This document shows, in pieces, positions 45,960 through 57,424 of a stretch of DNA of 64,000 nucleotides. How positions within the stretch are numbered: the stretch's first letter is position 1; each line of letters begins with the position of its first letter. This DNA is from Alphaproteobacteria bacterium (GTDB lineage: Bacteria; Pseudomonadota; Alphaproteobacteria; UBA8366): contig JANQKC010000009.1 of NCBI GenBank assembly GCA_028281325.1, positions 62,001 to 126,000 of the forward strand, written 5' to 3'. Made by a program: the position numbers and the translations under genes. The notes under the pieces are model-generated. The model did not search any database, was not told the DNA's origin, and was given only the letters and a program-made list of their open reading frames with translations.

Positions 45960-46811
45960 GTGACGACACTCGACAAACGCCTGCACGCCTATCGGGACGA
46001 TCTTGCCGACGCGGCCTTGAAGGATCGAGTCAATGCCGCCCGCTTCGCCGATGGAACCCCTTCACAAGTTACCGCCGAAACCGCCCCGCTACGCCGCGCG
46101 CCGGAAGTGGGCACGCAGCTCTCCTCCGAACTGCTGTTCGGCGAGACCGTGACCGTCTTCGAGGACACAGCCGGTGTCGCGTGGGTTCAGAACCGGACCG
46201 ACGGTTATGTCGGGTATACCAACAACGCGGCCTTGAGCGGCGCGGTCCACGCGCCGACGCATGTCGTCGCCGCCATCCGTACTTGCGTCTATGCCGACCC
46301 GCATGTGCGGTCGCCGGGCACGATGACGTTGCCGATCTGCGCGCCCGTTACCGTAATTGGAACGAAGGGCCGCTACGCCGAGCTGGCGACGGGCGGCTGG
46401 GTCCCGGCGCAGCATCTCGCGGAACCGGGTGAGGTCGAGAACGATTTCGTGGCCGTCGCCGAGCGTTTCATGGGTGCGCCCTATGTCTGGGGCGGCCGGT
46501 CCGACCGCGGGCTCGATTGCTCGGCATTGGTGCAATTGGCGCTGATGCGCTGCGGCGTCGATGCGCCGCGGGACAGCGACATGCAGGAAGCCGGACTGGG
46601 ATCGCCCGTGCCCTACGACGGCGACGAGGGCGTTCTGCAACGGGGCGATCTGGTCTTCTGGAAAGGTCATGTGGGCATCTGGATCGCGCCGGAGCGTTTC
46701 CTCCACGCCAACGCCATGGACATGTGCGTCTCCACCGCCCCCTTCCAAGACATCGTCCGGTACATTCAGGAACAGGAAAACCAACCGATCTCGTCGGTCC
46801 GGCGGCTGTAA
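45960..46811 (+). CDS. NlpC/P60 (C40) peptidase with SH3-like domains
   Basis: A 283-residue protein. Two SH3b-like segments (residues about 45-155) are followed by an NlpC/P60 domain with the catalytic Cys in RGLDCSALVQLALMRCG, His in GHVGIWI and a polar third residue in LHANAMDMC. It would cut gamma-glutamyl-diaminopimelate bonds in peptidoglycan peptides. No signal peptide is seen, so cytoplasmic muropeptide recycling is possible. GTG start with GAGGGA upstream. Confidence 0.85.
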   Translation: MTTLDKRLHAYRDDLADAALKDRVNAARFADGTPSQVTAETAPLRRAPEVGTQLSSELLFGETVTVFEDTAGVAWVQNRTDGYVGYTNNAALSGAVHAPTHVVAAIRTCVYADPHVRSPGTMTLPICAPVTVIGTKGRYAELATGGWVPAQHLAEPGEVENDFVAVAERFMGAPYVWGGRSDRGLDCSALVQLALMRCGVDAPRDSDMQEAGLGSPVPYDGDEGVLQRGDLVFWKGHVGIWIAPERFLHANAMDMCVSTAPFQDIVRYIQEQENQPISSVRRL

Positions 46812-46897
46812 AACGCCAACCAGCTTATTGCGTTGAATCAAGGCCAACGAACGGCAAGCGTGGCACGGTCGCACGACATAGAAAACGGAGGCTCGAC

Positions 46898-47323
46898 CTG
46901 GACAATTTCACCCCCTTTTCGGCCTTGATCGGCGGCGGCCTGATCGGCCTGTCGGCAACGGTCCTGATCCTCGTCAAGGGCCGCATCGCCGGGATCAGCG
47001 GCATCCTCGGCGGTGCCTTAACCCTCCCGACCGGCGATTGGGCGTGGCGGGTTCTCTTCCTCATCGGACTGATTGCCGGGGCGGCACTGTACAATTTCGT
47101 CGCGCCCGCGCCTTTCGTCGTGGCGTTCGATGCGGACACGCCGCTGCTGGTGATCGCGGGACTACTTGTCGGCTATGGGTCCAGCCTCGGCAACGGCTGC
47201 ACCAGCGGACACGGCGTCTGCGGCATCGCACGCCTGTCGCCCCGGTCGATTGCCGCGACCGTGTTGTTCATGGCCGTCGCGATGGCGACCTTGTTCCTGC
47301 TGCGGCACACGGGGGCGGCATGA
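46898..47323 (+). CDS. YeeE/YedE family transporter, first half (CTG start)
   Basis: A 141-residue membrane protein with about four hydrophobic segments and the family motif YGSSLGNGCTSGHGVCGIARLSP, whose Cys takes part in sulfur-compound transport in YeeE. No ATG, GTG or TTG lies in frame between the upstream gene's stop and the first membrane segment. CTG at 46898, giving (M)DNFTPFSALIGGGLIGLS, sits six bases after a perfect GGAGG and matches the usual MDNFTP start. It overlaps the second half by ATGA. Confidence 0.75.
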   Translation: MDNFTPFSALIGGGLIGLSATVLILVKGRIAGISGILGGALTLPTGDWAWRVLFLIGLIAGAALYNFVAPAPFVVAFDADTPLLVIAGLLVGYGSSLGNGCTSGHGVCGIARLSPRSIAATVLFMAVAMATLFLLRHTGAA

Positions 47324-47739
47324 TCGCCGCCGCCGTCTCCTTCCTGTCCGGCGTTTTGTTCGGCCTCGGCCTCGCGATATCGCAGATGACGAACCCGGCC
47401 AAGGTCCTGGCATTTCTGGACATCCTCGGCGATTGGGACCCCAGCCTCGCCTTCGTCATGGCGGGTGCGGTCGGCGTCGCCGCGATCGGCTTCGCGCAGG
47501 CGAAGAAACGCGCGACGCCGGTCCTCGAAGACGAATTCAAGATCCCGAAGCGGCGCGACCTCGACATGCCGCTGGTCCTCGGCGCCGCGCTTTTCGGCGC
47601 GGGCTGGGGCCTCGTCGGTCTCTGCCCTGGCCCGGCCATCGCCGGCCTGGTCGCCGGGCAAACGGAAACGGTGATCTTCGTCGGCGCGATGCTGGCCGGC
47701 ATGCTGACGAACCGCTTGATCGGTAGCATGCGGCGCTGA
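47320..47739 (+). CDS. YeeE/YedE family transporter, second half
   Basis: A 139-residue membrane protein with four hydrophobic segments, an N-terminal FLSGVLFGLGLAISQMTNPAKV and the second Cys motif GLVGLCPGPAIAGL. Paired half-transporters of this kind import thiosulfate or related sulfur compounds. The ATG overlaps the stop of the first half, so both are made together. Confidence 0.88.
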   Translation: MIAAAVSFLSGVLFGLGLAISQMTNPAKVLAFLDILGDWDPSLAFVMAGAVGVAAIGFAQAKKRATPVLEDEFKIPKRRDLDMPLVLGAALFGAGWGLVGLCPGPAIAGLVAGQTETVIFVGAMLAGMLTNRLIGSMRR

Positions 47740-47813
47740 ACGCGCCGGACGCCCATTTTACCCGCCTCACGCGACTGCCTAGTATTGGGCCCGATGGGAT
47801 AGCAGCAGGAGCC

Positions 47814-50486
<2,673 letters not shown>

Positions 50487-50562
50487 AGTTGAGACTAAAA
50501 CGGTATTCGAGGTCGCCGCTTAGCGGTGCGGCGACACCGTACGTACACTGCGGGAGGCTACT

Positions 50563-51003
50563 TTGAGAATTCGAGAGGCAACATCCGCGGACCTGCCGGA
50601 CGTATTGAAACTTTATCGGCAATTGAGTCCCGAAGACCCGATCCTCACGGATGGTGAGGATCGATCCGCGTTCCAGTTGATATTGGACACGCCGGGACTC
50701 TCCATTTTTCTTTTGGAGACTGACGGAAAGGCCGTCTCGACCTGTTACTTGAATATCATCCCGAACCTGACACGGTCAGCCCATTCCTACGCAATCATCG
50801 AGAACGTTGTCACGGACGAAGCCCACCGAGGCAATGGCTTCGGCAAGGCCGTCTTGCAGCACGCGATGGCGGTTGCTTGGGACAGCGGATGCTACAAAGT
50901 GATGCTCTTGACGGGATCGAAGACGGAAGCGACGCACGCGTTCTACAGGTCGTGTGGTTTCTCCGCGGACGAAAAAACCGGTTACGTCGCCAGATCCGCC
51001 TGA
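50563..51003 (+). CDS. GNAT-family N-acetyltransferase
   Basis: A 146-residue GNAT protein. The acetyl-CoA motif is VVTDEAHRGNGFGKAVLQHAM, preceded by SYAIIENV and followed by ATHAFYRSCGF. TTG start at 50563 with GGGAGG five bases upstream. Substrate unknown. Confidence 0.88.
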   Translation: MRIREATSADLPDVLKLYRQLSPEDPILTDGEDRSAFQLILDTPGLSIFLLETDGKAVSTCYLNIIPNLTRSAHSYAIIENVVTDEAHRGNGFGKAVLQHAMAVAWDSGCYKVMLLTGSKTEATHAFYRSCGFSADEKTGYVARSA

Positions 51004-51045
51004 TATCTCGCTACGCGGCATCGGATTTCCGGCAATCGGTTCGAG

Positions 51046-52185
51046 TCATGATTTCCGCAATCCCGCGCGCGCCGGTGACAGGTCGGCCGCTGTCACCCCG
51101 AAATCGCCGATCTCCGCCGGCACGTCCCCGCCGCGCGCGAGATCGGCGGTGAGCCGGCCCAAGGCGGGCGCGGTCTGGATGCCGTAGCCGCCCTGCCCCG
51201 CCAGCCAGAAGAATCCGGGCGCGGCGGGATCGAACCCGACCACCGGCGTCTTGTCGGCGACGAAGGACCGCAACCCGGCCCAATGGTGCGACACGCGGTC
51301 GACCGTCATCGTGGTCGCCGTCTGGATGCGGTCGATCGCGATGGCGATTTCCAACTCTTCCGGCTGCACGTCGCAAGGCGGCATCGGGGTTTCGTCGGCC
51401 GGGGAGCCCATCACCTTGCCTGCCTCGGGTTTGAAGTAGAATTCCTCGTCGACATCGATGGTCAGTGGCCAGGCATCGATATCCAGACCCGGCGGGGCAT
51501 CGAAAACGACCGCGGTGCGCCGCTTCGGCACCAATCCGACGGGATCGAGGCCCGCCATCGCCGCGAGTTCGTCACACCACGCCCCGGCCGCGTTGATCAC
51601 GACGGGTGCGGTGCACGCCCCGCCCGGCGTCTCGACCGACCAATCGGCCCCGTCGCGACCGAGGGCCAGCACCGCCGCCTCGGTCCTGATCGTGCCGCCC
51701 CGCGCGCGGATGCCCCGCACAAAGCCCTGATGCAGCGCGTGCACGTCGATGTCCATCGCATCCGGCTCCAAGACCGCACCGGCGACATAGTCGGGCCGCA
51801 ACACCGGCAGGATCGCGCACGCCTCGGCTACATCGACGCGGCGGACGGTGTCGACGAATTGCCGCCCTTCCGCCTCGGCTCGGTCAAGCGCTTCGCGTTG
51901 GTCGTCACGGCCTATGAACAAAGCACCTCGCGGGCCCAACAACGCATGATCCGAAAACCCTTCCGGCGGCGTGGTGAAGAAGTCGTGCCCGGCCACCGTC
52001 AACGCGCGCACCGCCGCATTGCCATACGCTTGTGTGTAGATCGCCGCCGACCGGCCCGTGGTATGATAGGCCAGCGCGCTCTCGCGTTCGAGCAGCAGCA
52101 AACGGCCATGCGGCGCCAGGAAATAGCCCGCCGACACCCCGGCGATGCCGCCGCCGACAACGATGAAATCGTATCCGTCGCTCAC
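51046..52185 (-). CDS. FAD-dependent oxidoreductase, DAO family
   Basis: A 379-residue flavoprotein with the FAD motif FIVVGGGIAGVSAGYFLA, LLLERESALAYHTTGRSAA, VINAAGAWCDELA and C-terminal WLAGQGGYGIQTAPALG, the arrangement of glycine-oxidase/D-amino-acid dehydrogenase-type enzymes. The GTG at 52185 with AGGAAA upstream gives the usual short start MSDGYDFIVVGGG; the longer frame runs into a tRNA-like sequence. Substrate unknown. Confidence 0.88.
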   Translation of the reverse strand: MSDGYDFIVVGGGIAGVSAGYFLAPHGRLLLLERESALAYHTTGRSAAIYTQAYGNAAVRALTVAGHDFFTTPPEGFSDHALLGPRGALFIGRDDQREALDRAEAEGRQFVDTVRRVDVAEACAILPVLRPDYVAGAVLEPDAMDIDVHALHQGFVRGIRARGGTIRTEAAVLALGRDGADWSVETPGGACTAPVVINAAGAWCDELAAMAGLDPVGLVPKRRTAVVFDAPPGLDIDAWPLTIDVDEEFYFKPEAGKVMGSPADETPMPPCDVQPEELEIAIAIDRIQTATTMTVDRVSHHWAGLRSFVADKTPVVGFDPAAPGFFWLAGQGGYGIQTAPALGRLTADLARGGDVPAEIGDFGVTAADLSPARAGLRKS

Positions 52186-52242
52186 GCCTGACCGTTTCCT
52201 TATCGCTTCATGATCCTGGCAGTTGGATGGTAGGTTTGGTCC

Positions 52243-52316
52243 GCCCTGATCGTTTAGTGGCAAGACATTCCGGTCCGAGGATCGGATTTCGTTGGGTTCG
52301 ATTCCCGCTCAGGGCA
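52243..52316 (+). pseudogene. tRNA-like sequence with abnormal anticodon arm
   Basis: Seventy-four bases with a perfect seven-pair acceptor (GCCCTGA/TCAGGGC), a normal D arm (GTTT-AGTGGCA-AGAC) and T loop TTCGATT. The anticodon stem only forms as TCCG/CGGA around an oversized ten-base loop (or eight bases with one G-U pair), with no U33-anticodon-purine layout. The T stem has one mismatch, and CTCA replaces CCA. A degenerate tRNA or tRNA-like element; no amino acid can be assigned. Confidence 0.55.
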
Positions 52317-52395
52317 CTCATCGACCTTTAACGAACGGACACCGCCGCCCAAGACTATACCCCTGCGCCCAATCGGGATGAACCAAGGAAACCCC

Positions 52396-53355
52396 ATGCG
52401 CCTCGCCATCATCAACGACTACCAGAAACTCGCCGAAGAAACCGCCGAGTGGGGAAAACTGCCGCCGGACATCTCGGTCGATGTCTATCAAGACCGGCTG
52501 TCCGACGCCGACGAAGCGGCAAAGCGGCTCGCGCCCTACGACATCGTCGTCACCGCGCGCGAGGAAACCCGGTTCGACCGGGCCTTGGTCGAACAGTTGC
52601 CGAACCTGAAACTCCTTGTCACCCATGGCCAGCGGAACGCCGCGCTCGACCTCGACGCGCTGACCGGCCACGGCGTGACCGTGAGCGGCACGGGCTACGG
52701 GTTTGCTAACGGCACGGTCGAGACCGCTTGGGGTCTGATCCTCGGCCTGGCGAAGCATATTCCCCTGGAGGACCAGGGCGTGCGGAACGGCGAGTGGGGC
52801 TTGGCCCTGCCGCGCGGCCTGACCGACAAGACGCTGGGCGTGCTCGGCCTCGGCCGGCTCGGCGGCGGCGTCGCCCGGGTGGGACAGGCGCTCGACATGA
52901 AGGTGATCGCGTGGAGCGAGAATCTGACCGAAGAGCGCTGCGCCGAACTCGGCGTCAAACGCGTCGGCAAGGAGGAGCTTTTCAAGCAGTCGGACGTGCT
53001 GTCGGTCCATGTGGTTTTGAGCGACCGGTCCCGCGGGCTGGTCGGGGCGGCGGAAATCGGCCTGATGAAACCGACGGCCTGGCTGATCAACACGTCGCGC
53101 GGCCCCATCGTGGACGAAGCCGCGCTGATCGACGCGCTGGAAACCGACCGCATCGCCGGCGCCGGGCTCGACGTCTACGACATCGAACCCCTGCCCGCCG
53201 GCCACAAGCTTCGCTCCCTCCCCAACACCGTGCTGACCCCGCATATCGGCGGCCGCACCTACGAGAACTTCGCGGCCCGCTATCAGGACAGCCTGGAAGA
53301 CGTGCTCGCCTGGCTCGACGGCAACCCGGTCCGCGTGATCGCCGCGCCAGGCTAG
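52396..53355 (+). CDS. D-2-hydroxyacid dehydrogenase
   Basis: A 319-residue NAD-dependent enzyme of the SerA/D-isomer family. It has the Rossmann motif VLGLGRLGGGVA, the catalytic Arg in NTSRGPIVDEAAL, Glu in YDIEPLP and His in LTPHIGG. The ATG at 52396 follows AAGGAA; an ATG at 52378 is less well placed. Substrate unknown. Short enough that no regulatory ACT domain is present, so not classical SerA. Confidence 0.9.
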   Translation: MRLAIINDYQKLAEETAEWGKLPPDISVDVYQDRLSDADEAAKRLAPYDIVVTAREETRFDRALVEQLPNLKLLVTHGQRNAALDLDALTGHGVTVSGTGYGFANGTVETAWGLILGLAKHIPLEDQGVRNGEWGLALPRGLTDKTLGVLGLGRLGGGVARVGQALDMKVIAWSENLTEERCAELGVKRVGKEELFKQSDVLSVHVVLSDRSRGLVGAAEIGLMKPTAWLINTSRGPIVDEAALIDALETDRIAGAGLDVYDIEPLPAGHKLRSLPNTVLTPHIGGRTYENFAARYQDSLEDVLAWLDGNPVRVIAAPG

Positions 53356-53426
53356 TCGCGACCGGCGCATGCGCCTGATATGCTGCCACCAACGGTTAGG
53401 ACCAACAGAAGAGACGGATCAAGATC

Positions 53427-54044
53427 ATGAAACTCATCGGCGGATACGGATCGCCCTTCGTCCGGCGCGTGGCGGTCAGCCTCAATTTCCTCGGGTTCGA
53501 CTGGGAACAGGAAGCGGTCTCGGTCTTCGACAGTCCCGACCCGGTCAAGAAGCACAATCCGTTGGTGCGCGTGCCGACGCTCGTGCTGGACGATGGCGAA
53601 GGGCTGGTCGAAAGCTATGCGATTCTCGACGCGCTGGACGACATGGCGGACGACGCGAAACGGCTGATCCCCGCCGGCGGGGCCGAGCGCCGGGCCGTCA
53701 TGCAACTCACCGCCGTGAGCACCGGCACGATGGACAAGGCGGTTTGGGCCTATTACGAGGGCCGGTTCCATCCGGCGGAGAAAGTGCACGAGCCCTGGGT
53801 CGAACATAACGACGGCCAAGTCATGGGCGGCCTCGGCCATCTCGACGTGTGCGCGGCCAAGGCCGGGGACGGCTGGCTTGCCGGTACCGGCCGGATCAGC
53901 CAGGCCGACATCAGCGCCACGGTCGCCATCACCTTCGCCAACCGCGTCCGGCCGCACCTCAACGTCATGGAGAAGTTCGGAAACCTTGCCGCCCTCGCCA
54001 ACCGCTGCGAGGCGATGGACGAGTTTTCAAGCGTAACGCCGTAA
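53427..54044 (+). CDS. glutathione S-transferase family protein
   Basis: A 205-residue GST with the N-terminal thioredoxin fold (MKLIGGYGSPFVRRVAVSLN), cis-Pro in VRVPTLVLDDGE and the glutathione-contact ESYAILDALD. The C-terminal helical domain contains ISQADISATVAI. The catalytic residue is probably the Ser/Tyr region near the N-terminus. Substrate unknown. Confidence 0.88.
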   Translation: MKLIGGYGSPFVRRVAVSLNFLGFDWEQEAVSVFDSPDPVKKHNPLVRVPTLVLDDGEGLVESYAILDALDDMADDAKRLIPAGGAERRAVMQLTAVSTGTMDKAVWAYYEGRFHPAEKVHEPWVEHNDGQVMGGLGHLDVCAAKAGDGWLAGTGRISQADISATVAITFANRVRPHLNVMEKFGNLAALANRCEAMDEFSSVTP

Positions 54045-54092
54045 ACGGAATTGGACCCAACAGGCCGCTGAAAGAGTCATGGTTCTCGGTCT

Positions 54093-54192
54093 CCATGGTT
54101 CGAGACGGCGCTATCGCGCCTCCTCACCATGAGGCTTTTGGTTGGTTTCCTTATCCTGAGGAGGGCCGGTAGGCCCGTCTCGAAGGATCCAA
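54093..54192. repeat. intergenic palindromic repeat
   Basis: About 100 bases forming a large imperfect inverted repeat: GGTTCGAGACGG and CCTCCTCACCATGAGG on the left against CCTGAGGAGGGCC and CCGTCTCGAAGGATCC on the right. It resembles the dispersed GGTTCGAGACGG...CTCGAAGGATG elements common in alphaproteobacterial genomes. It lies between convergent genes and could act as terminator. Confidence 0.7.
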
Positions 54193-54211
54193 ATACCTTT
54201 TCAGCAGCCAG

Positions 54212-54679
54212 CTAGAAGATCCCTGCGTCCACGCCATAGGCCATGGCCGCGCCGATTTCCCGGCATTGATCGACGAAGTCTTCCTGCCAATCACCCCGGC
54301 AAACGATCGGCTCCTGGACGGCGCGCCAGCGGAGGCCCGTGACGATCGTCTCCACGCCCCGCCGCGTCCCCGTGCCGTCATGTCCCGCGCGGATGTAGAG
54401 GCAGTAAGGTAGCCCTTGGGTCTCTTCCAGGACCGGATAGTAGGTCCGGTCGAAGAAATCCTTCAGCGCGCCGCTCATGTAGCCGAGATTCTCGGTGGTG
54501 CCGAGAATGATCGCGTTCGCCGCCAGAACGTCGTCGGGTCCCGCATTGAACGGGCTGAGCACGGTCACGTCGACGGCGAGGCCTTCGTCCGATTGCGCGC
54601 CTTCGACCACGGCGTCGCGAAGCCGCAGCGTGTTGTCGGAGGGCGTGTGCGCGACGATGAGGAGCCGTTTGTTCGGCAT
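54212..54679 (-). CDS. NAD(P)H-dependent FMN reductase/flavodoxin-like protein
   Basis: A 155-residue flavodoxin-fold protein. The FMN phosphate loop is in LLIVAHTPSDNTLRLRDA, and the second flavin contact is ILGTTENLGYMSGALKDFFD, typical of FMN reductases. The ATG at 54679 gives the family start MPNKRLLIVAH. No clear ribosome site. Convergent with the GST gene across the palindromic repeat. Confidence 0.82.
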   Translation of the reverse strand: MPNKRLLIVAHTPSDNTLRLRDAVVEGAQSDEGLAVDVTVLSPFNAGPDDVLAANAIILGTTENLGYMSGALKDFFDRTYYPVLEETQGLPYCLYIRAGHDGTGTRRGVETIVTGLRWRAVQEPIVCRGDWQEDFVDQCREIGAAMAYGVDAGIF

Positions 54680-54728
54680 GATGCGGCCGAGTGTCCCCTG
54701 TAGCCCTGCCCGATGCAAGCAGCGGCCG

Positions 54729-55655
54729 TTAGCCCGCCAGCAACGCGTCGATCTCTTTGAGATTGTCCGCGGTCAATTTCCACCGGATCGCGCCCGCGTT
54801 GGCCGCCATCTGTTCGGGTTTCGACCCGCCGCAGATGATGCTGGCCATCGACGGCTGAGCCGCGAGCCAGGACACCGCCAGGGTCAGGATGTCGTAGCCG
54901 TGGTCACCGGCATAGCCTTCCAGGCGTTCCAACAGGTCGAAATCCGCGTTGGCCAGATTGTCGTCCCCGGCCAATCGGCTGCCCGCCGGCGCATCGCTGT
55001 TACGCCGGTACTTTCCGGTCAGCAGCCCCCTTGCGATCGGGTAATACGGCAACAGGCCGATGCCGTGTTTCTCGCAGACCGGGATAAGGTCCGCCTCGAT
55101 CCCGCGCTCCAGCATGTTCCACGCGTTCTGCGCCGTGACGAAGCCCTTGAGGCCGGCCGTCTCGGCGGCGTCGACCGCCTCCTGCATCTGCGCCCCGGTG
55201 TAGTAGGAGCAGCCGTAATAGCGGATCTTGCCGGCGGATACGAGGTCTTCCAGCGCGCCCAACGTCTCGGCCACGGGGGTGTCCGGATCGGGGCGGTGCT
55301 GCTGATACAGGTCGATCCGGTCGGTCTGAAGCTGCGCGAGGCTCTTGTCGACGGCGACACGGATATTCTCCGGCGATCCTTTCGGCTTGCCCTCGACATG
55401 GGACTTGGTGTGGCCGAACTTGGTCGCGAGGAACACCTTGTCGCGCTTTCCCTTCAGCCCGGTCCCCATGAAGCGCTCGGACGCGCCGTCGCCGTAGGTT
55501 TCCGCCGTATCGAAAAAGTCGATGCCCGCCTCGATCGCGGCGTCGAGCACCGCATGCGTCCCCTTCTCGTCCACCCGGCGGCCGAAGGCGTTGCACCCAA
55601 GCCCCACCAACGAAACACTCAGTCCGCCGACGCCGCCAATCGTTCGTCTGTCCAT
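54729..55655 (-). CDS. aldo/keto reductase
   Basis: A 308-residue (beta/alpha)8 oxidoreductase. Catalytic set: Asp/Tyr in FFDTAETYGDG, Lys in LATKFGH and His in YQQHRPDPDTP. NADPH-binding end is ICGGSKPEQMAANAGA. The ATG at 55655 is used since the preceding open frame overlaps the downstream YghU-like gene region and does not fit the family. Substrate unknown. Confidence 0.88.
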   Translation of the reverse strand: MDRRTIGGVGGLSVSLVGLGCNAFGRRVDEKGTHAVLDAAIEAGIDFFDTAETYGDGASERFMGTGLKGKRDKVFLATKFGHTKSHVEGKPKGSPENIRVAVDKSLAQLQTDRIDLYQQHRPDPDTPVAETLGALEDLVSAGKIRYYGCSYYTGAQMQEAVDAAETAGLKGFVTAQNAWNMLERGIEADLIPVCEKHGIGLLPYYPIARGLLTGKYRRNSDAPAGSRLAGDDNLANADFDLLERLEGYAGDHGYDILTLAVSWLAAQPSMASIICGGSKPEQMAANAGAIRWKLTADNLKEIDALLAG

Positions 55656-55699
55656 AACCGTATCCGTTTCTTTTGTTGTCTGCGTCGTATCGCCGAAAA

Positions 55700-56542
55700 T
55701 CAATCGATATCGCTGGCGTCGTGGCGCTCCGGCACCCGTTGGTCTTCCGGGCCCGAGGTCCTGTTGACCCGCCGTCCACGTTGCACCGCCGGGCGCGCCT
55801 GAATCTCCGAGGCCCAACGGACGACATTCTCATAGGTTCCCACGTCGAGGAATTCCGCCGCCTCGTAGGCGTTGTTCAACACCAGGTTCCCATACCAGGC
55901 ATAGGTGGCGATATCGGCGATGTTGTAGTCGCCGCCGCAGAGGTAGCGCCGCTTCGCCAGATTCCGGTCCAGCACGTCGAGCTGCCGTTTGGTTTCCATC
56001 GTGTAGCGATCGATCGGGTATTCGAACCGCTCCGGCGCGTATTTGTAGAAATGGCCGAACCCGCCGCCGAGATAGGGCGCGCTGCCCATCTGCCAGAACA
56101 GCCAGGAGAAGCACTCGGCCCGCGCCGACGGATCGTGCGGCAGGAAGGCGTCGAATTTCTCCGCCAGATACAGCAGAATCGCGCCGGACTCGAACACGCG
56201 GGTCGGCGGCGACGTGCTCTGGTCCAGCATCGCGGGAATCTTCGAGTTCGGGTTTATCTCCACGAAGCCGCTGCCGAACTGGTCGCCCTCGCCGATCTTG
56301 ATCAGCCAGGCGTCATACTCCGCATCCTTCTTGCCGAGCGCCAGCAGCTCCTCGAACATCACCGTGACCTTGACGCCGTTCGGCGTCGCCAGCGAGTAGA
56401 GCTGATGCGGATGCTCGCCGCGCGGCAACGCCTTCTCATGCGTCGCCCCGGCGATCGGCCGGTTGATCTTCGCCCACTGGCCGCCGCTCTCGGCGTCCCA
56501 TTTCCAAACCTTCGGCGGGGTATATGTCGATGACTCGGCCAT
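55700..56542 (-). CDS. yghU: glutathione-dependent disulfide-bond oxidoreductase
   Basis: A 280-residue nu-class GST. It has the YghU-specific lead-in INRPIAGATHEKALPRGEHP, then LYSLATPNGVKV, IPAMLD, VFESGAILLYLAEKF and the helical-domain LFWQMGSAPYLGGGFGHFY. It reduces small disulfides with two glutathiones per subunit. Start supported by AGGATTAG. Same strand as the aldo/keto reductase, 44 bases upstream of it. Confidence 0.93.
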   Translation of the reverse strand: MAESSTYTPPKVWKWDAESGGQWAKINRPIAGATHEKALPRGEHPHQLYSLATPNGVKVTVMFEELLALGKKDAEYDAWLIKIGEGDQFGSGFVEINPNSKIPAMLDQSTSPPTRVFESGAILLYLAEKFDAFLPHDPSARAECFSWLFWQMGSAPYLGGGFGHFYKYAPERFEYPIDRYTMETKRQLDVLDRNLAKRRYLCGGDYNIADIATYAWYGNLVLNNAYEAAEFLDVGTYENVVRWASEIQARPAVQRGRRVNRTSGPEDQRVPERHDASDID

Positions 56543-56671
56543 ATCGTTCTAATCCTGACATTCATTGTGGTGGGACCGCAGGCGCGGGAAACACGAGAAA
56601 GCCGGCACACTGCCAGCGATAAGAGACTTAATCTGATTGCCGCGCGATGCTAGGTCAATCCCGCCGGGTCG

Positions 56672-57424
56672 CTATCCGCCAGCGTGCAGGACCGCGTATT
56701 CCTCGGAAATGCCGTAGATGTCGCTGATGGTTGCCGCGTTGATCACGTCCCGGGACTCGCCTTCCTTTGCGACCGAACCGTCCTTCAAAAAGTAGACTCG
56801 GTCGGCAAACTGGCGCGCCAAGGTCAGGTCATGCATCACGATAACGACGCCGAGGTTTTCCGTATCGCAAAGCCCGCGGATGAGGTCGAGCGCTTGATAC
56901 TGATGCTTCAGATCCAACGCCGAGGTCGGCTCGTCGAGCAAGAGATAAGCGTCGTTGCGCGCCCATATCTGCGCCAGGACGCGGGCGATATGGACCCGTT
57001 GCTGTTCGCCGCCGGATAAGGACGGCACGAGACGGTCACGCAGCGCCCAGGCATCCATCACATGCAGAGCTTCGTCCGCGATCTCTTCATCTTCCCGGGC
57101 ATTGCCTGCGGACGCATATGGATTGCGGCCCATGAGCACGATCTCCCGGGCGGTGAACGGAAAGCTCACGGCATGGGACTGCGACAGGACAGCGCGCAGT
57201 TGCGCCAACTCGATCAACGGGTAATCCGTGACGGAACGCCCCCGGATTTCGACCGATCCGGATGTCGGTGCGATCGAGCCTGTGAGGCATCCCAGCAACG
57301 TCGACTTACCGGCGCCGTTCGGACCCAGAACGACACTGATCCGTCCGGTTCCGAACTCGGCGCTGACATCCCACAAAATCGTTTGCTTGGCGATGCCATA
57401 GCAGAGGGACTTGGCGCTGATCAT
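56672..57424 (-). CDS. hmuV: haem ABC transporter ATP-binding protein
   Basis: A 250-residue ATPase. Walker A GPNGAGKST, Q-loop LSQSHAVSFPFTARE, signature SLSGGEQQR, Walker B AYLLLDEPTSALD and switch His in VIVMHDL. The SFPFTAREIVLMGRNPY segment is typical of HmuV. The ATG at 57424 overlaps the permease stop (ATGA). Last gene of the haem-uptake operon. Powers HmuU import of haem into the cytoplasm. Confidence 0.94.
   Translation of the reverse strand: MISAKSLCYGIAKQTILWDVSAEFGTGRISVVLGPNGAGKSTLLGCLTGSIAPTSGSVEIRGRSVTDYPLIELAQLRAVLSQSHAVSFPFTAREIVLMGRNPYASAGNAREDEEIADEALHVMDAWALRDRLVPSLSGGEQQRVHIARVLAQIWARNDAYLLLDEPTSALDLKHQYQALDLIRGLCDTENLGVVIVMHDLTLARQFADRVYFLKDGSVAKEGESRDVINAATISDIYGISEEYAVLHAGG

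Noticed and set aside
52243-52316. Possibility that the tRNA-like sequence is selC (tRNA-Sec)
   Set aside because: It is too short, has no long variable arm, has only a seven-pair acceptor, and has no TCA anticodon, so it cannot serve the candidate selenoprotein.
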